Positions 38,566 through 45,671 of a stretch of 64,000 bases of DNA are shown piece by piece. Made by a program: the position numbers and the translations under genes. This stretch comes from Verrucolacustris sp044348085 (GTDB lineage Bacteria; Verrucomicrobiota; Verrucomicrobiia; Methylacidiphilales; Verrucolacustridaceae): positions 62,001 to 126,000 of the forward strand of contig JBIKTM010000001.1 of the NCBI GenBank assembly GCA_044348085.1, in the 5' to 3' direction. Positions within the stretch are counted from its first letter, which is position 1; every line of letters starts with the position of its first letter. Under the pieces are notes generated by a model. It searched no databases and was not told where the DNA came from. It saw nothing but the letters and a program-made list of their open reading frames with translations.

Positions 38566-39477
38566 TTAAAACAAACGATGAGGATAGACTCCCTTATCCA
38601 CCAATCCCTTCAGGTAATCTGAAACTCGATGTTTGTCCTCCGGATAGGTCATGCCCGCCCACTTCTCCGAAGTTGGGTAGACTCGGACCCTTGCTTTTTT
38701 TTCCGAAATCCATCCACCCACCGCATTCGGAATTAAGTATTCCGACTTATCGGAACCACCCTCCCGACGAAGAAAATCCTCAAACCCATGCTGAAGTAAG
38801 GCGAAAATCGATGCGTTGAATCCCCAGCAGTTCATGGAGACAGGATCCTCTCCCGAAAACACACCCGCCTTTCCAGCAAGGCTTTTGCCAGAAACCTTCC
38901 CATCACTTTTCTTTAGCTCGAAAAATTCCTCTACGCCCACGAGGTATCCACCCTTGTCCCGCTGACAAACACCCCGTGTCACCGTCCCATGATCCGACAA
39001 GGTCTGATCCAATCGAAACCCCGCCATCGCAAATTCCCCTGCGCCTCGCCCCTCTTCCGAGGAAAGATGTTTCTGAAGAAGCTGGTACGACTCCCTACCG
39101 TAAAAATCATCTGCGTTAATGGCCACAAACGGCCCCCGAATGACCTGACCTGCCGCAAGAATGGCCTGCCCAGTTCCCCACGGCTTTTTTCTGCCCTCGG
39201 GAACCGAAAATCCCTTTGGTAAATCATGCAACTCCTGAAACGCATACGCTACATCCACCTTACCCTCATACCGTTTCCCAATAACTTTACGAAAATCTGC
39301 CTCCAGATCTTTTCGAATCAGAAATACCACGCGGGAAATTCCTGCTTGTTTGGCGTCGTACACCGCGTAATCCAGCAACACCTCGCCCGAGGGTCCCACA
39401 GGATCCAACTGCTTCAATCCGCCGTAGCGACTTCCCATTCCAGCCGCCATTACCAGGAGTGAAATTGCCTCTGACAT
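38566..39477 (-). CDS. Sugar-phosphate nucleotidyltransferase-like protein
   Basis: 303 residues from ATG 39477 (a GTG one codon earlier is possible). The N-terminal GxGSRxxxxxK signature reads AAGMGSRYGGLKQLDPVG, and the metal-binding Asp occurs in FVAINADDFYG, so it belongs to the NDP-sugar pyrophosphorylase fold. The C-terminal part contains SMNCWGFNASIF and a terminal region that is not a hexapeptide helix. The sugar and nucleotide are unknown. It lies between the RmlD-like gene (43 bases upstream) and msrBA (25 bases downstream). Confidence 0.85.
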   Translation of the reverse strand: MSEAISLLVMAAGMGSRYGGLKQLDPVGPSGEVLLDYAVYDAKQAGISRVVFLIRKDLEADFRKVIGKRYEGKVDVAYAFQELHDLPKGFSVPEGRKKPWGTGQAILAAGQVIRGPFVAINADDFYGRESYQLLQKHLSSEEGRGAGEFAMAGFRLDQTLSDHGTVTRGVCQRDKGGYLVGVEEFFELKKSDGKVSGKSLAGKAGVFSGEDPVSMNCWGFNASIFALLQHGFEDFLRREGGSDKSEYLIPNAVGGWISEKKARVRVYPTSEKWAGMTYPEDKHRVSDYLKGLVDKGVYPHRLF

Positions 39478-39520
39478 CACAAAACTCTGCCCAAGAGCAC
39501 CCGCTTTTACAATCTACGAC

Positions 39521-40387
39521 TCACCAGCCGATCTCTTTTAAATATTCAGCCAATCCCTTCTCCCAATCGGGAATCTTGCGCCCCAATACCTTCTCCGTTT
39601 CCAAAATATCTAAAGGTGAAAACGCGGGCCGAGGAACTTGGAGACCAGGGATTTTGTCCTGCGACAACTCACGCACCTCTTCGCAGACCACACTCCGACC
39701 TTCTTTCTTCATGAGTTCAATTGCCTTTTCGGCAAATCGCTTCCATGTCGTTTCCCCTGCCTGAACCCCGTGAAAGATTCCCTCCACTCTTTTTTCTGCG
39801 AGATCCAAAATGATTCGTGACGCCTCCCCCGCATACGTGCACGAGCCTGTCCTTCCGCCCGCTAACTCGACCACCCGGTTCTCCGCTAAAATCCCCGGCA
39901 ACTTGCTCATATAGGTTTTTCCCCCATGCCCAAAAACCCATGCCAACCGAACGATCAGTGCATGGGGGTTGGCCCGCAACACTCTCTTCTCCCCCTCGGC
40001 TTTGTCCTTTCCATAGCGCGATAAAGGCGTGGGCAAGTCTTGGGGCAAATAGGCAGATATCTTCTTCCCATCAAAAATATAGTCCGTACCCAAATGAACA
40101 AATTGAACCCCCGCCCGACCGCACTCCTTGGCCCAAGCCTCAGGTGCCTCGCAATTCACCTTCCGGCTTAAGACAGGATTCTCCTCACAAATTTGCAAGC
40201 TCGTGACCGAGGCCGAATTGATTACGAGTTCAGGCTTCTCGTTCGCCAAGGTATCTCGTGCGATATCCGGCTTTGAAATATCCAACTCCTGCTTCGTGTA
40301 CGAAACTACCTCCATCCCCCTGCGTTTGGACTCGCGCACCAGATATCGCCCCGTCAATCCTCCGGCCCCAAGGATCAGGACCTTCAT
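39521..40387 (-). CDS. RmlD-like NAD(P)-binding SDR-family protein
   Basis: 288 residues with an N-terminal Rossmann motif (ILGAGGLTGRYL), the TDYIFDG segment and the catalytic-type YGKDKAEGE of extended short-chain dehydrogenases, closest in layout to dTDP-4-dehydrorhamnose reductase. The same fold is used by the regulatory beta subunit of methionine adenosyltransferase in animals, which is worth noting because this gene sits in a SAM-riboswitch operon. No other dTDP-rhamnose gene is adjacent. It begins 8 bases after the NIL-domain gene. Confidence 0.82.
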   Translation of the reverse strand: MKVLILGAGGLTGRYLVRESKRRGMEVVSYTKQELDISKPDIARDTLANEKPELVINSASVTSLQICEENPVLSRKVNCEAPEAWAKECGRAGVQFVHLGTDYIFDGKKISAYLPQDLPTPLSRYGKDKAEGEKRVLRANPHALIVRLAWVFGHGGKTYMSKLPGILAENRVVELAGGRTGSCTYAGEASRIILDLAEKRVEGIFHGVQAGETTWKRFAEKAIELMKKEGRSVVCEEVRELSQDKIPGLQVPRPAFSPLDILETEKVLGRKIPDWEKGLAEYLKEIGW

Positions 40388-40395
40388 GACACCGC

Positions 40396-40650
40396 CTACC
40401 CCTCGATGGTATTGATCTCGACCGGCTCGACCTGCACACCCTGCTTCTCAAACCATTTCACCACCTCATCGATCTTCTCATGGGTGCTTGTGAATTCCAG
40501 AGCCATGACAAAAACATCCCGATCCGCAGTCGCCGAACGAACATTGAACTCCACGTCGTATTTTCGGCTCATCAGATAAAGCAACGGCTTCTTTCCCACC
40601 TCAGGCGAAAAGGTAAGCCAGTACCGCAAGCTGATCCGTTTGCCCGCCAT
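40396..40650 (-). CDS. NIL-domain protein
   Basis: 84 residues from ATG 40650, chosen because AGGAGG lies 8 bases upstream, across the end of the preceding gene. An earlier frame start would overlap that gene. The sequence (SLRYWLTFSPEVGKKPLLYLMSR, then ATADRDVFVMALEF) matches the NIL domain, the ferredoxin-like domain found at the C-terminus of the methionine ABC transporter MetN and in archaeal proteins needed for homocysteine formation. It stands alone here, without ABC or iron-sulfur parts. Position between the sulfur carrier gene and the RmlD-like gene under SAM control supports a methionine or sulfur-transfer role. Confidence 0.85.
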   Translation of the reverse strand: MAGKRISLRYWLTFSPEVGKKPLLYLMSRKYDVEFNVRSATADRDVFVMALEFTSTHEKIDEVVKWFEKQGVQVEPVEINTIEG

Positions 40651-40654
40651 CTCC

Positions 40655-40930
40655 CTACCCTCCTGCAATCGCAGGCACGATACTCACCTCGTCCCCTGAC
40701 TTGAGCGGTGTTTGCTGATTTTGCAGAAAACGAATGTCCTCACCACCCACGTAGATGTTCACAAAACGGCGCACCTCCCCTTTTTCATCCACCAAACGAT
40801 CGTGAATCCCAGGAAACGACTTTTCCAAAGAGGCCAGCATGGCTTGCACATCTTTGGCTTCAACCTCCACCGTGTCTTTTTGGCCCGTGAGGGCACGTAA
40901 CGGAGTTGGAATGCTAACAGAAATGGCCAT
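40655..40930 (-). CDS. MoaD/ThiS-family sulfur carrier protein
   Basis: 91 residues with the ubiquitin-like fold of MoaD/ThiS (SIPTPLRALTGQKDTVEVEA, VNIYVGGEDIRFL, SGDEVSIVPAIAGG) ending exactly in Gly-Gly, ready for activation to a thiocarboxylate without proteolysis. The gene is 8 bases after the threonine-synthase-like gene and 4 bases before the NIL-domain gene. No molybdopterin or thiamine gene is near, so a role in amino-acid sulfur transfer is more likely, like CysO in Mycobacterium or HcyS in Wolinella. An activating E1-like enzyme is not visible in the window. Confidence 0.9.
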   Translation of the reverse strand: MAISVSIPTPLRALTGQKDTVEVEAKDVQAMLASLEKSFPGIHDRLVDEKGEVRRFVNIYVGGEDIRFLQNQQTPLKSGDEVSIVPAIAGG

Positions 40931-40938
40931 ACGTAAAT

Positions 40939-42201
40939 TTAGACTTTAGCGTGCCCTTTGACCAGCTTGGACGAAAGAAGAGCATCAAAATCTTTTAGGC
41001 TAGGTTTAATTTTTGAGGGCGAACCCAAGTGACCCGACAACGCCTCCACCGTCTTCAGCCCATGCCCCGTAATGCACAGGACGACCTCCTCGTCATAAGG
41101 AATCTTTCCCGTTTCAACTAACTTCTTCGCGCAGGCCACCGTGACGCCGCCAGCCGTTTCCGCAAAGATTCCCTCAGTCTCAGCCAAAAGCTGAATTCCC
41201 TCGATAATCTCCTCATCCGTAGCATCCTCTGCCCAGCCCCCCGTCCGACTCATGGACTTCACGGCATAATATCCATCCGCCGGCGTTCCAATCGCCAGCG
41301 ACTTGGCTATGGTTTTAGGATGCGGCACAGGCCGAATCAGATCCGTCCCCCCTTTTCGTGCCGCGGAAATCGGGTTGCACCCCGTCGCTTGGGCCCCATG
41401 AATCACAAAGGGGGACTTTTCAACAAATCCTAACTGAGTGAACTCCTTGTACGACTTGTCGATCTTCGTCAACAAAGACCCGCTCGCCATGCAAACGACT
41501 GTGTGACGCGGAATTCTCCAGCCCAACTGCTCCATCACCTCGTATCCCACGGTCTTGGAACCCTCTGCATAGTACGGTCGCAAATTCACATTCACAAAGC
41601 CCCAGCCATATTTTCCGGCAATTTCCGAACAGAGCCGATTGACCGCATCGTAGGCCCCCTCGATTCCGACCACGTTGGTTCCATAAACAAGACTGTTCAT
41701 CACTTTGTTCTGTTCCAGATCCGCAGGAATTAGAACCCAGCTTTCCAAGCCTGCACTCGCCGCGTTAGCCGCAACAGAATTCGCCAGATTTCCCGTCGAC
41801 GCACAGGCCACCACCTTGAAGCCCAACTCCCGCGCTCGGGAAAGCGCTACTGCTACCACTCGGTCTTTAAAACTCAACGTAGGATGGTTAACCGTATCAT
41901 TTTTCACATAGCAAGCCTTCACCCCTATCGCTTTCGCAAGCCGATCCGCCTTGACGAGCGGGGTAAATCCAACCTGTTTTCCCACCGTTGGCTCACCCTC
42001 GATGGGCAACAGCTCCCGATATCGCCACATCGAGTCACCTCTCGATTCGATCAATTTCCGCGTCAGAACCGATCCGATGGCCTTGTAATCGTAATCCGCT
42101 TCCAGAGGACCAAAATCAAACTCACAGACATGGATCGCCTGAGCCGGGTAAGTCCGGCCACATTCGCGACACTTTAACTTGGAGAAAAACTTCTCTGCCA
42201 T
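40939..42201 (-). CDS. thrC: Threonine synthase-like PLP enzyme under SAM riboswitch control
   Basis: 420 residues: an N-terminal zinc-ribbon-like segment (CREC ... HVCEFDFGPL), then the fold-type II PLP core with Lys112 in PTLSFKDR, the phosphate-binding region ACASTGNLANSVAANAA, and NPISAARKGG. Homologues convert O-phosphohomoserine to threonine. The sequence fits that assignment, but gene context argues for caution: the leader carries a SAM-I riboswitch and the next genes encode a sulfur carrier and a NIL-domain protein. A homocysteine-forming replacement reaction on O-phosphohomoserine is possible. The ATG has only a G-run 12 bases upstream as ribosome site. Confidence 0.88.
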   Translation of the reverse strand: MAEKFFSKLKCRECGRTYPAQAIHVCEFDFGPLEADYDYKAIGSVLTRKLIESRGDSMWRYRELLPIEGEPTVGKQVGFTPLVKADRLAKAIGVKACYVKNDTVNHPTLSFKDRVVAVALSRARELGFKVVACASTGNLANSVAANAASAGLESWVLIPADLEQNKVMNSLVYGTNVVGIEGAYDAVNRLCSEIAGKYGWGFVNVNLRPYYAEGSKTVGYEVMEQLGWRIPRHTVVCMASGSLLTKIDKSYKEFTQLGFVEKSPFVIHGAQATGCNPISAARKGGTDLIRPVPHPKTIAKSLAIGTPADGYYAVKSMSRTGGWAEDATDEEIIEGIQLLAETEGIFAETAGGVTVACAKKLVETGKIPYDEEVVLCITGHGLKTVEALSGHLGSPSKIKPSLKDFDALLSSKLVKGHAKV

Positions 42202-42213
42202 GTCTCTTTCTCG

Positions 42214-42273
42214 CCCCCCTTATCCATTTCAAACCAGGTTACGGCCGGTCTGTTCGCCTGTAAGAATGGGGGG
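42214..42273 (-). promoter_or_regulatory. Possible ribosome-site-sequestering element of the thrC leader
   Basis: On the minus strand a run of six C (42268-42273) lies between the riboswitch and the gene, and a run of six G (42214-42219) lies 12 bases before the thrC ATG. They can pair and cover the ribosome binding region. No T-tailed terminator is seen in the leader, so control of translation is a reasonable reading, but the structure is only inferred. Confidence 0.35.
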
Positions 42274-42304
42274 ATTACATCGCGTCACTACGCGGAATGC
42301 TAAT

Positions 42305-42440
42305 CCTCTCATCCTTTCCGACACTCCCCCTTTCGGGAAAGCGCCTGACTGGGTTTGGCACCCTAACAACCCCATCCGAAGATGGGATCCGGTTGCCGCA
42401 GTTTCATAGGGCCAGCCCCTCCACTGCTCTTGATAAGAAG
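42305..42440 (-). promoter_or_regulatory. SAM-I (S-box) riboswitch
   Basis: The minus strand shows the conserved SAM-I core in order: CTTATCAAGAG, GTGGAGGG, TGGCCCTATGAAA, GGCAACC and GGTGCCAA. The closing helix P1 pairs CTTCTTATC (42432-42440) with GATGAGAGG (42305-42313), including two G-U pairs. A P3 hairpin (CCCATCTTCGGATGGG) and a GAAA-capped P4 (TTTCCCGAAAGGG) are also present. SAM-I elements turn off downstream genes when S-adenosylmethionine is plentiful. It starts about 240 bases before thrC and reads toward it, so thrC and the genes behind it should be SAM-repressed. Confidence 0.95.
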
Positions 42441-42449
42441 CGCATCCAT

Positions 42450-42478
42450 AGAATCTCTTACATGCCACTCGAAGTCAA
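42450..42478 (-). promoter_or_regulatory. Promoter candidate for the riboswitch operon
   Basis: TTGACT (minus strand, 42473-42478) is followed after 17 bases by GATTCT (42450-42455), about 10 bases before the riboswitch P1 helix. The -35 box lies inside the first codons of the divergent purC gene, so the two transcripts overlap. Confidence 0.5.
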
Positions 42479-43424
42479 GGCAGTGGCACCCCCTTACATT
42501 CCAAATCAAAAGAAACGAAAATTCCAATTTTCTTCCCGACCGCTAAGATCGGGAGACGTGAAACCGACTTTGCTTCGCTCAGGAAAAGTCCGCGACATCT
42601 ACCGCTGGCAAAATCAGATCTGGCTTGTGGCCTCCGATCGTATTTCCGCCTACGATGTTATTCTTCCCAACCCCATTCCGGGAAAAGGAACTCTACTCAC
42701 TTCCATTTCCAAGTTCTGGTTTGAAACCCTGCCTGCGGCACAACCCCACCACGTTTTGGGCTTCGATGTCCCTTCGGGTATTCCCTCCCCTGAAATCTAT
42801 CAGGGTCGCCTGACCCGATGCCTCTCCGCAAAACCCCTCACTCTCGAGTGCGTCATCCGCGGATACCTCGCCGGCAGTGCATGGGAGGAGTACAAAACAA
42901 AAGGCTCCCTGTGGGGTCGACCCCTACCCAAAGGTTTGCTCGAATCCTCCAAACTTCCCCAACCCATTTTCACTCCAACGACAAAGGCAGAGAAAGGTCA
43001 CGACCTTCCCATGACCGACTCAGAGGCAGAGAAACAGATCGGTTCAGCCCTATTTCATCAAGTTCGCGATCGTAGTCTCTCACTATACACCGCCGCACAA
43101 AAGCACGCCGAAAAAGCGGGCATCATCTTGGCCGACACAAAGTTTGAGTTTGGCACGGACGATAAAGGCAACCTCCTTCTGATTGACGAACTTTTGACTC
43201 CCGACAGCAGTCGCTTTTGGCCCGCCAACCAGTGGAGACCCGGCCAAAACCCGCCCAGCTACGATAAACAGTTTGTGCGTGATTATCTTGCGGGCCTAGA
43301 AGGTTGGGACCGCAAGCCACCAGGCCCTTCCCTCCCGCCTCCTGTCATCCAAGGAACTCTTCAGCGCTACGAGGCGGCCTGCCAGCTCCTCACAGGCTCC
43401 AAGCCTTCTCTGCGCAACGCGTGA
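42462..43424 (+). CDS. purC: Phosphoribosylaminoimidazole-succinocarboxamide (SAICAR) synthase
   Basis: 320 residues from ATG 42462; the open frame extends upstream only by reading across the riboswitch antisense. Family motifs include LLRSGKVRDIYRW, VASDRISAYDVILPNPIPGKG, VIRGYLAGSAWEEYK and the ATP/Mg-binding LIDELLTPDSSRFW. The enzyme joins aspartate to CAIR in purine synthesis. This is the longer, eukaryotic/proteobacterial-like form rather than the short 240-residue one. The next gene starts within its stop codon (GTGA). Confidence 0.95.
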   Translation: MPLEVKAVAPPYIPNQKKRKFQFSSRPLRSGDVKPTLLRSGKVRDIYRWQNQIWLVASDRISAYDVILPNPIPGKGTLLTSISKFWFETLPAAQPHHVLGFDVPSGIPSPEIYQGRLTRCLSAKPLTLECVIRGYLAGSAWEEYKTKGSLWGRPLPKGLLESSKLPQPIFTPTTKAEKGHDLPMTDSEAEKQIGSALFHQVRDRSLSLYTAAQKHAEKAGIILADTKFEFGTDDKGNLLLIDELLTPDSSRFWPANQWRPGQNPPSYDKQFVRDYLAGLEGWDRKPPGPSLPPPVIQGTLQRYEAACQLLTGSKPSLRNA

Positions 43425-44344
43425 GCAAACTCGACCACCAGCCCATCGAGGACTTCCTCGCCTCTGGCGCGATGGAACGAGGCCACGCCCTGAGAACACA
43501 GGCCATCCAGCGAAAACTTCTGGAACGACTTTCCCTTTGGCTGTCGCGAAAAAAAACAGGTAAAGATTGGAAAAATTTCCAACCCGACGATCTGCGCGAG
43601 TTTTTATCCTATCGCCGCCACTCAGGCCGGGTCGGCCCTACCACGTTGCGTCTTGAAACATCCATTCTTCGGAGCTTCGGCGCGCATCTTCAGAAAATGG
43701 GCAGAACTCCCAACAGCATGTCGGTTGGATTACGCTCCCCAAAGCTCTCCCGCCAACTTCCTCCCTCGTTAACGCCGGATCAGGTTCGCAAAATAATGGA
43801 ATCCCCTTCCCCTAAAACTCCACTCGGCCTCCGAGATCGTGCTCTTTTGGAACTTCTATACGCCGCAGGTTTACGTGCCTCCGAGATTCTCTCCCTAAGA
43901 ATCGAGCAGCTGGATCTAGCGGGTCGAAGCGCTCGTGTGATCGGCAAAGGAGATAAGGAGCGCCTCGTGCTTTTGGGTTCTGCCGCCCAAGAAGCCTTGG
44001 ATCGTTATCTCCATACCGCTCGCCCCAAACTTGTCCGCTCTAAATCTGGAGGAGAAGTCTTTCTCGGAAACCACGGGCGCCGACTCACCACGTCCCACCT
44101 TTGGGGAATTGTCAAAAGAGCGGCCCAAACCGCAGGTCTGGATACCCGCGTCTATCCTCACCTTCTCCGACACTCCTTCGCAACTCACCTTCTGTCCGGC
44201 GGGGCTGATCTTCGTGTCATTCAGGAACTCCTTGGCCACGCAAGTATCGGCACAACCGAAATTTACACCCATGTGGACGAAGACCGGCTTGCGGCGACGG
44301 TCGATCGCTTCCATCCTCGATCAAGAAAAAATCGCCCCCAATGA
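43421..44344 (+). CDS. xerD: Tyrosine recombinase of the XerC/XerD family
   Basis: 307 residues from a GTG overlapping the purC stop (GTGA). It has an N-terminal SAM-like DNA-binding domain (about 1-95) and a catalytic domain with the full set: Arg in AAGLRASEIL, Lys in GKGDKERLV, HLLRHSFATHLL, LGHASIGTTEIYTH with the nucleophilic Tyr. Length and motifs fit chromosome-dimer-resolving Xer recombinases, not a phage integrase, and no attachment repeats are evident. XerC and XerD cannot be told apart here. rnc overlaps its end by ATGA. Confidence 0.9.
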   Translation: MSKLDHQPIEDFLASGAMERGHALRTQAIQRKLLERLSLWLSRKKTGKDWKNFQPDDLREFLSYRRHSGRVGPTTLRLETSILRSFGAHLQKMGRTPNSMSVGLRSPKLSRQLPPSLTPDQVRKIMESPSPKTPLGLRDRALLELLYAAGLRASEILSLRIEQLDLAGRSARVIGKGDKERLVLLGSAAQEALDRYLHTARPKLVRSKSGGEVFLGNHGRRLTTSHLWGIVKRAAQTAGLDTRVYPHLLRHSFATHLLSGGADLRVIQELLGHASIGTTEIYTHVDEDRLAATVDRFHPRSRKNRPQ

Positions 44345-45006
44345 AATCCCCCGCCCTCGGTCACACATTTAAAAATCCCGAACTCCTATCCCGTGCCCTT
44401 ACCCATCCCTCGGCCCGAACCTCTCCAGGCACAGCCGGAGACAACCAACAGCTTGAATTTTTAGGGGACGCCATTCTCCAAGCCGCCCTAAGCGACCTCC
44501 TGATGGCGACTCACCCTGCTTCCTCGGAAGGTGAGTTAACTGCCATGCGGGCCAGTCTTGCAAACCGCCACAGCTTGGCCGATCTCGGTCGCGAACTAAA
44601 ATTAGATCAATCCTTGCGGGTAGGCACAGATGCCGCACGAGAAGAGATTCACCAATCCTCAGGCGCCTTGGCCGATGCATGGGAGGCTGTCCTAGGTGCG
44701 ATCTTTTTGGATGCGGGATATGATTCAGCCAGGGCTTGGGTAGTGCGGAGCTATGGAGACAGGATTACGCAGGCAAAGAAACTTGCCGAACAAGCGAATC
44801 CCAAGGGCCAACTCCAAGAACTCCTCCAATCCCGTAACCAGCCTGTTCCTGTGTATGACCTCGTCGAATCGGTTGGCCCCGATCATGAGAAAGTTTTCAC
44901 CATACGCGTTCTTCTAGCCGACAAAGAGATCGGCCGTGGCACGGGTCGCAGCCGTAAGTCGGCCGAATCGACTGCGGCATCAAATGCCCTTCTCAAACTC
45001 ACATGA
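44341..45006 (+). CDS. rnc: Ribonuclease III
   Basis: 221 residues. The signature NQQLEFLGDAIL carries the catalytic Glu/Asp, a second acidic pair is in ADAWEAVLGAIFLD, and a C-terminal double-stranded RNA-binding domain (about 150-220) ends in RKSAESTAASNALLKL. RNase III processes rRNA precursors and structured mRNAs. Its ATG overlaps the Xer recombinase stop and its own stop is overlapped by the next gene, so translation is coupled on both sides. Confidence 0.96.
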   Translation: MKSPALGHTFKNPELLSRALTHPSARTSPGTAGDNQQLEFLGDAILQAALSDLLMATHPASSEGELTAMRASLANRHSLADLGRELKLDQSLRVGTDAAREEIHQSSGALADAWEAVLGAIFLDAGYDSARAWVVRSYGDRITQAKKLAEQANPKGQLQELLQSRNQPVPVYDLVESVGPDHEKVFTIRVLLADKEIGRGTGRSRKSAESTAASNALLKLT

Positions 45007-45662
45007 AAAGCCTGATTCAAGGACCGGGATTCCCCTTTGTTGCACCTTTCGCTCTTTTCATGGGCTTGCTCTACCTGCGACAAAGTTTTTCTCAGCACGG
45101 TTGGTGGCTGTATGGGGTTTGCTCCCTTCTGGTTTTTGGACTCCTTCTCTGGTTGCGTCCCCGTTACAAAGGCCAAGATCCAGCTCCACCCCGAGCTCTT
45201 TACTCCGCACTGTTGGGACTCGGTGCGATTGTCCTATGGATCGCACTCGACCCGTGGATGCCTAGGACAGGAGAACGGGACAATACCTTCCCATTTACGA
45301 CCGCATTCGAACTGGGCCTTTTGCCGGGGATTCTTTCCATCGCATTTCGCATCTTTGGGGCTGTTCTGGTTGTTCCGATTATCGAGGAGCTCTTTTGGCG
45401 CGGCTTTCTCATGCGCACCATCATCAAGCCTGAGTTCGAAGAAGTGCCTCTGGGGACGTTTCAGCCCCTGTCCTTTTATGTTACGACAGTCGCCTTCGCC
45501 ATGGTTCACGTGGAGTACGGTTCAGCCACCCTTTTTGCCCTAATCGCAGGTTGGTGGTTCTGTAAAACGAAATCTCTGCGTGCGGTCATCATTCTCCACG
45601 CCGCCGCGAACCTCGGTCTAGCCATCTACGTCCTCCTTACAAAAAACTGGTTCCTCTGGTAA
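45003..45662 (+). CDS. CPBP-family intramembrane metalloprotease, exosortase-associated CAAX type
   Basis: 219 residues, about seven membrane helices. The glutamate motif IIEELFWRGFLMRTI and a later HVEYGSATLFALIAGWW and IILHAAANL are the Abi/CPBP catalytic motifs. The N-terminus (FVAPFALFMGLLYLRQ) resembles the CAAX-protease-related subfamily found with exosortase and PEP-CTERM proteins. A PEP-CTERM protein is encoded at 48.1-48.8 kb, in keeping with that. No exosortase gene is in this window. ATG overlaps the rnc stop. Confidence 0.85.
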   Translation: MKSLIQGPGFPFVAPFALFMGLLYLRQSFSQHGWWLYGVCSLLVFGLLLWLRPRYKGQDPAPPRALYSALLGLGAIVLWIALDPWMPRTGERDNTFPFTTAFELGLLPGILSIAFRIFGAVLVVPIIEELFWRGFLMRTIIKPEFEEVPLGTFQPLSFYVTTVAFAMVHVEYGSATLFALIAGWWFCKTKSLRAVIILHAAANLGLAIYVLLTKNWFLW

Positions 45663-45671
45663 TCCATCGTG

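Noticed and set aside
42297..42461. Upstream in-frame extension of purC
   Set aside because: It reads through the antisense of the SAM riboswitch; SAICAR synthase homology starts after 42462.
43421..44344. Tyrosine recombinase as sign of an integrated element
   Set aside because: It fits housekeeping Xer proteins, sits in a housekeeping overlap cluster, and no att-like repeats or phage genes surround it.
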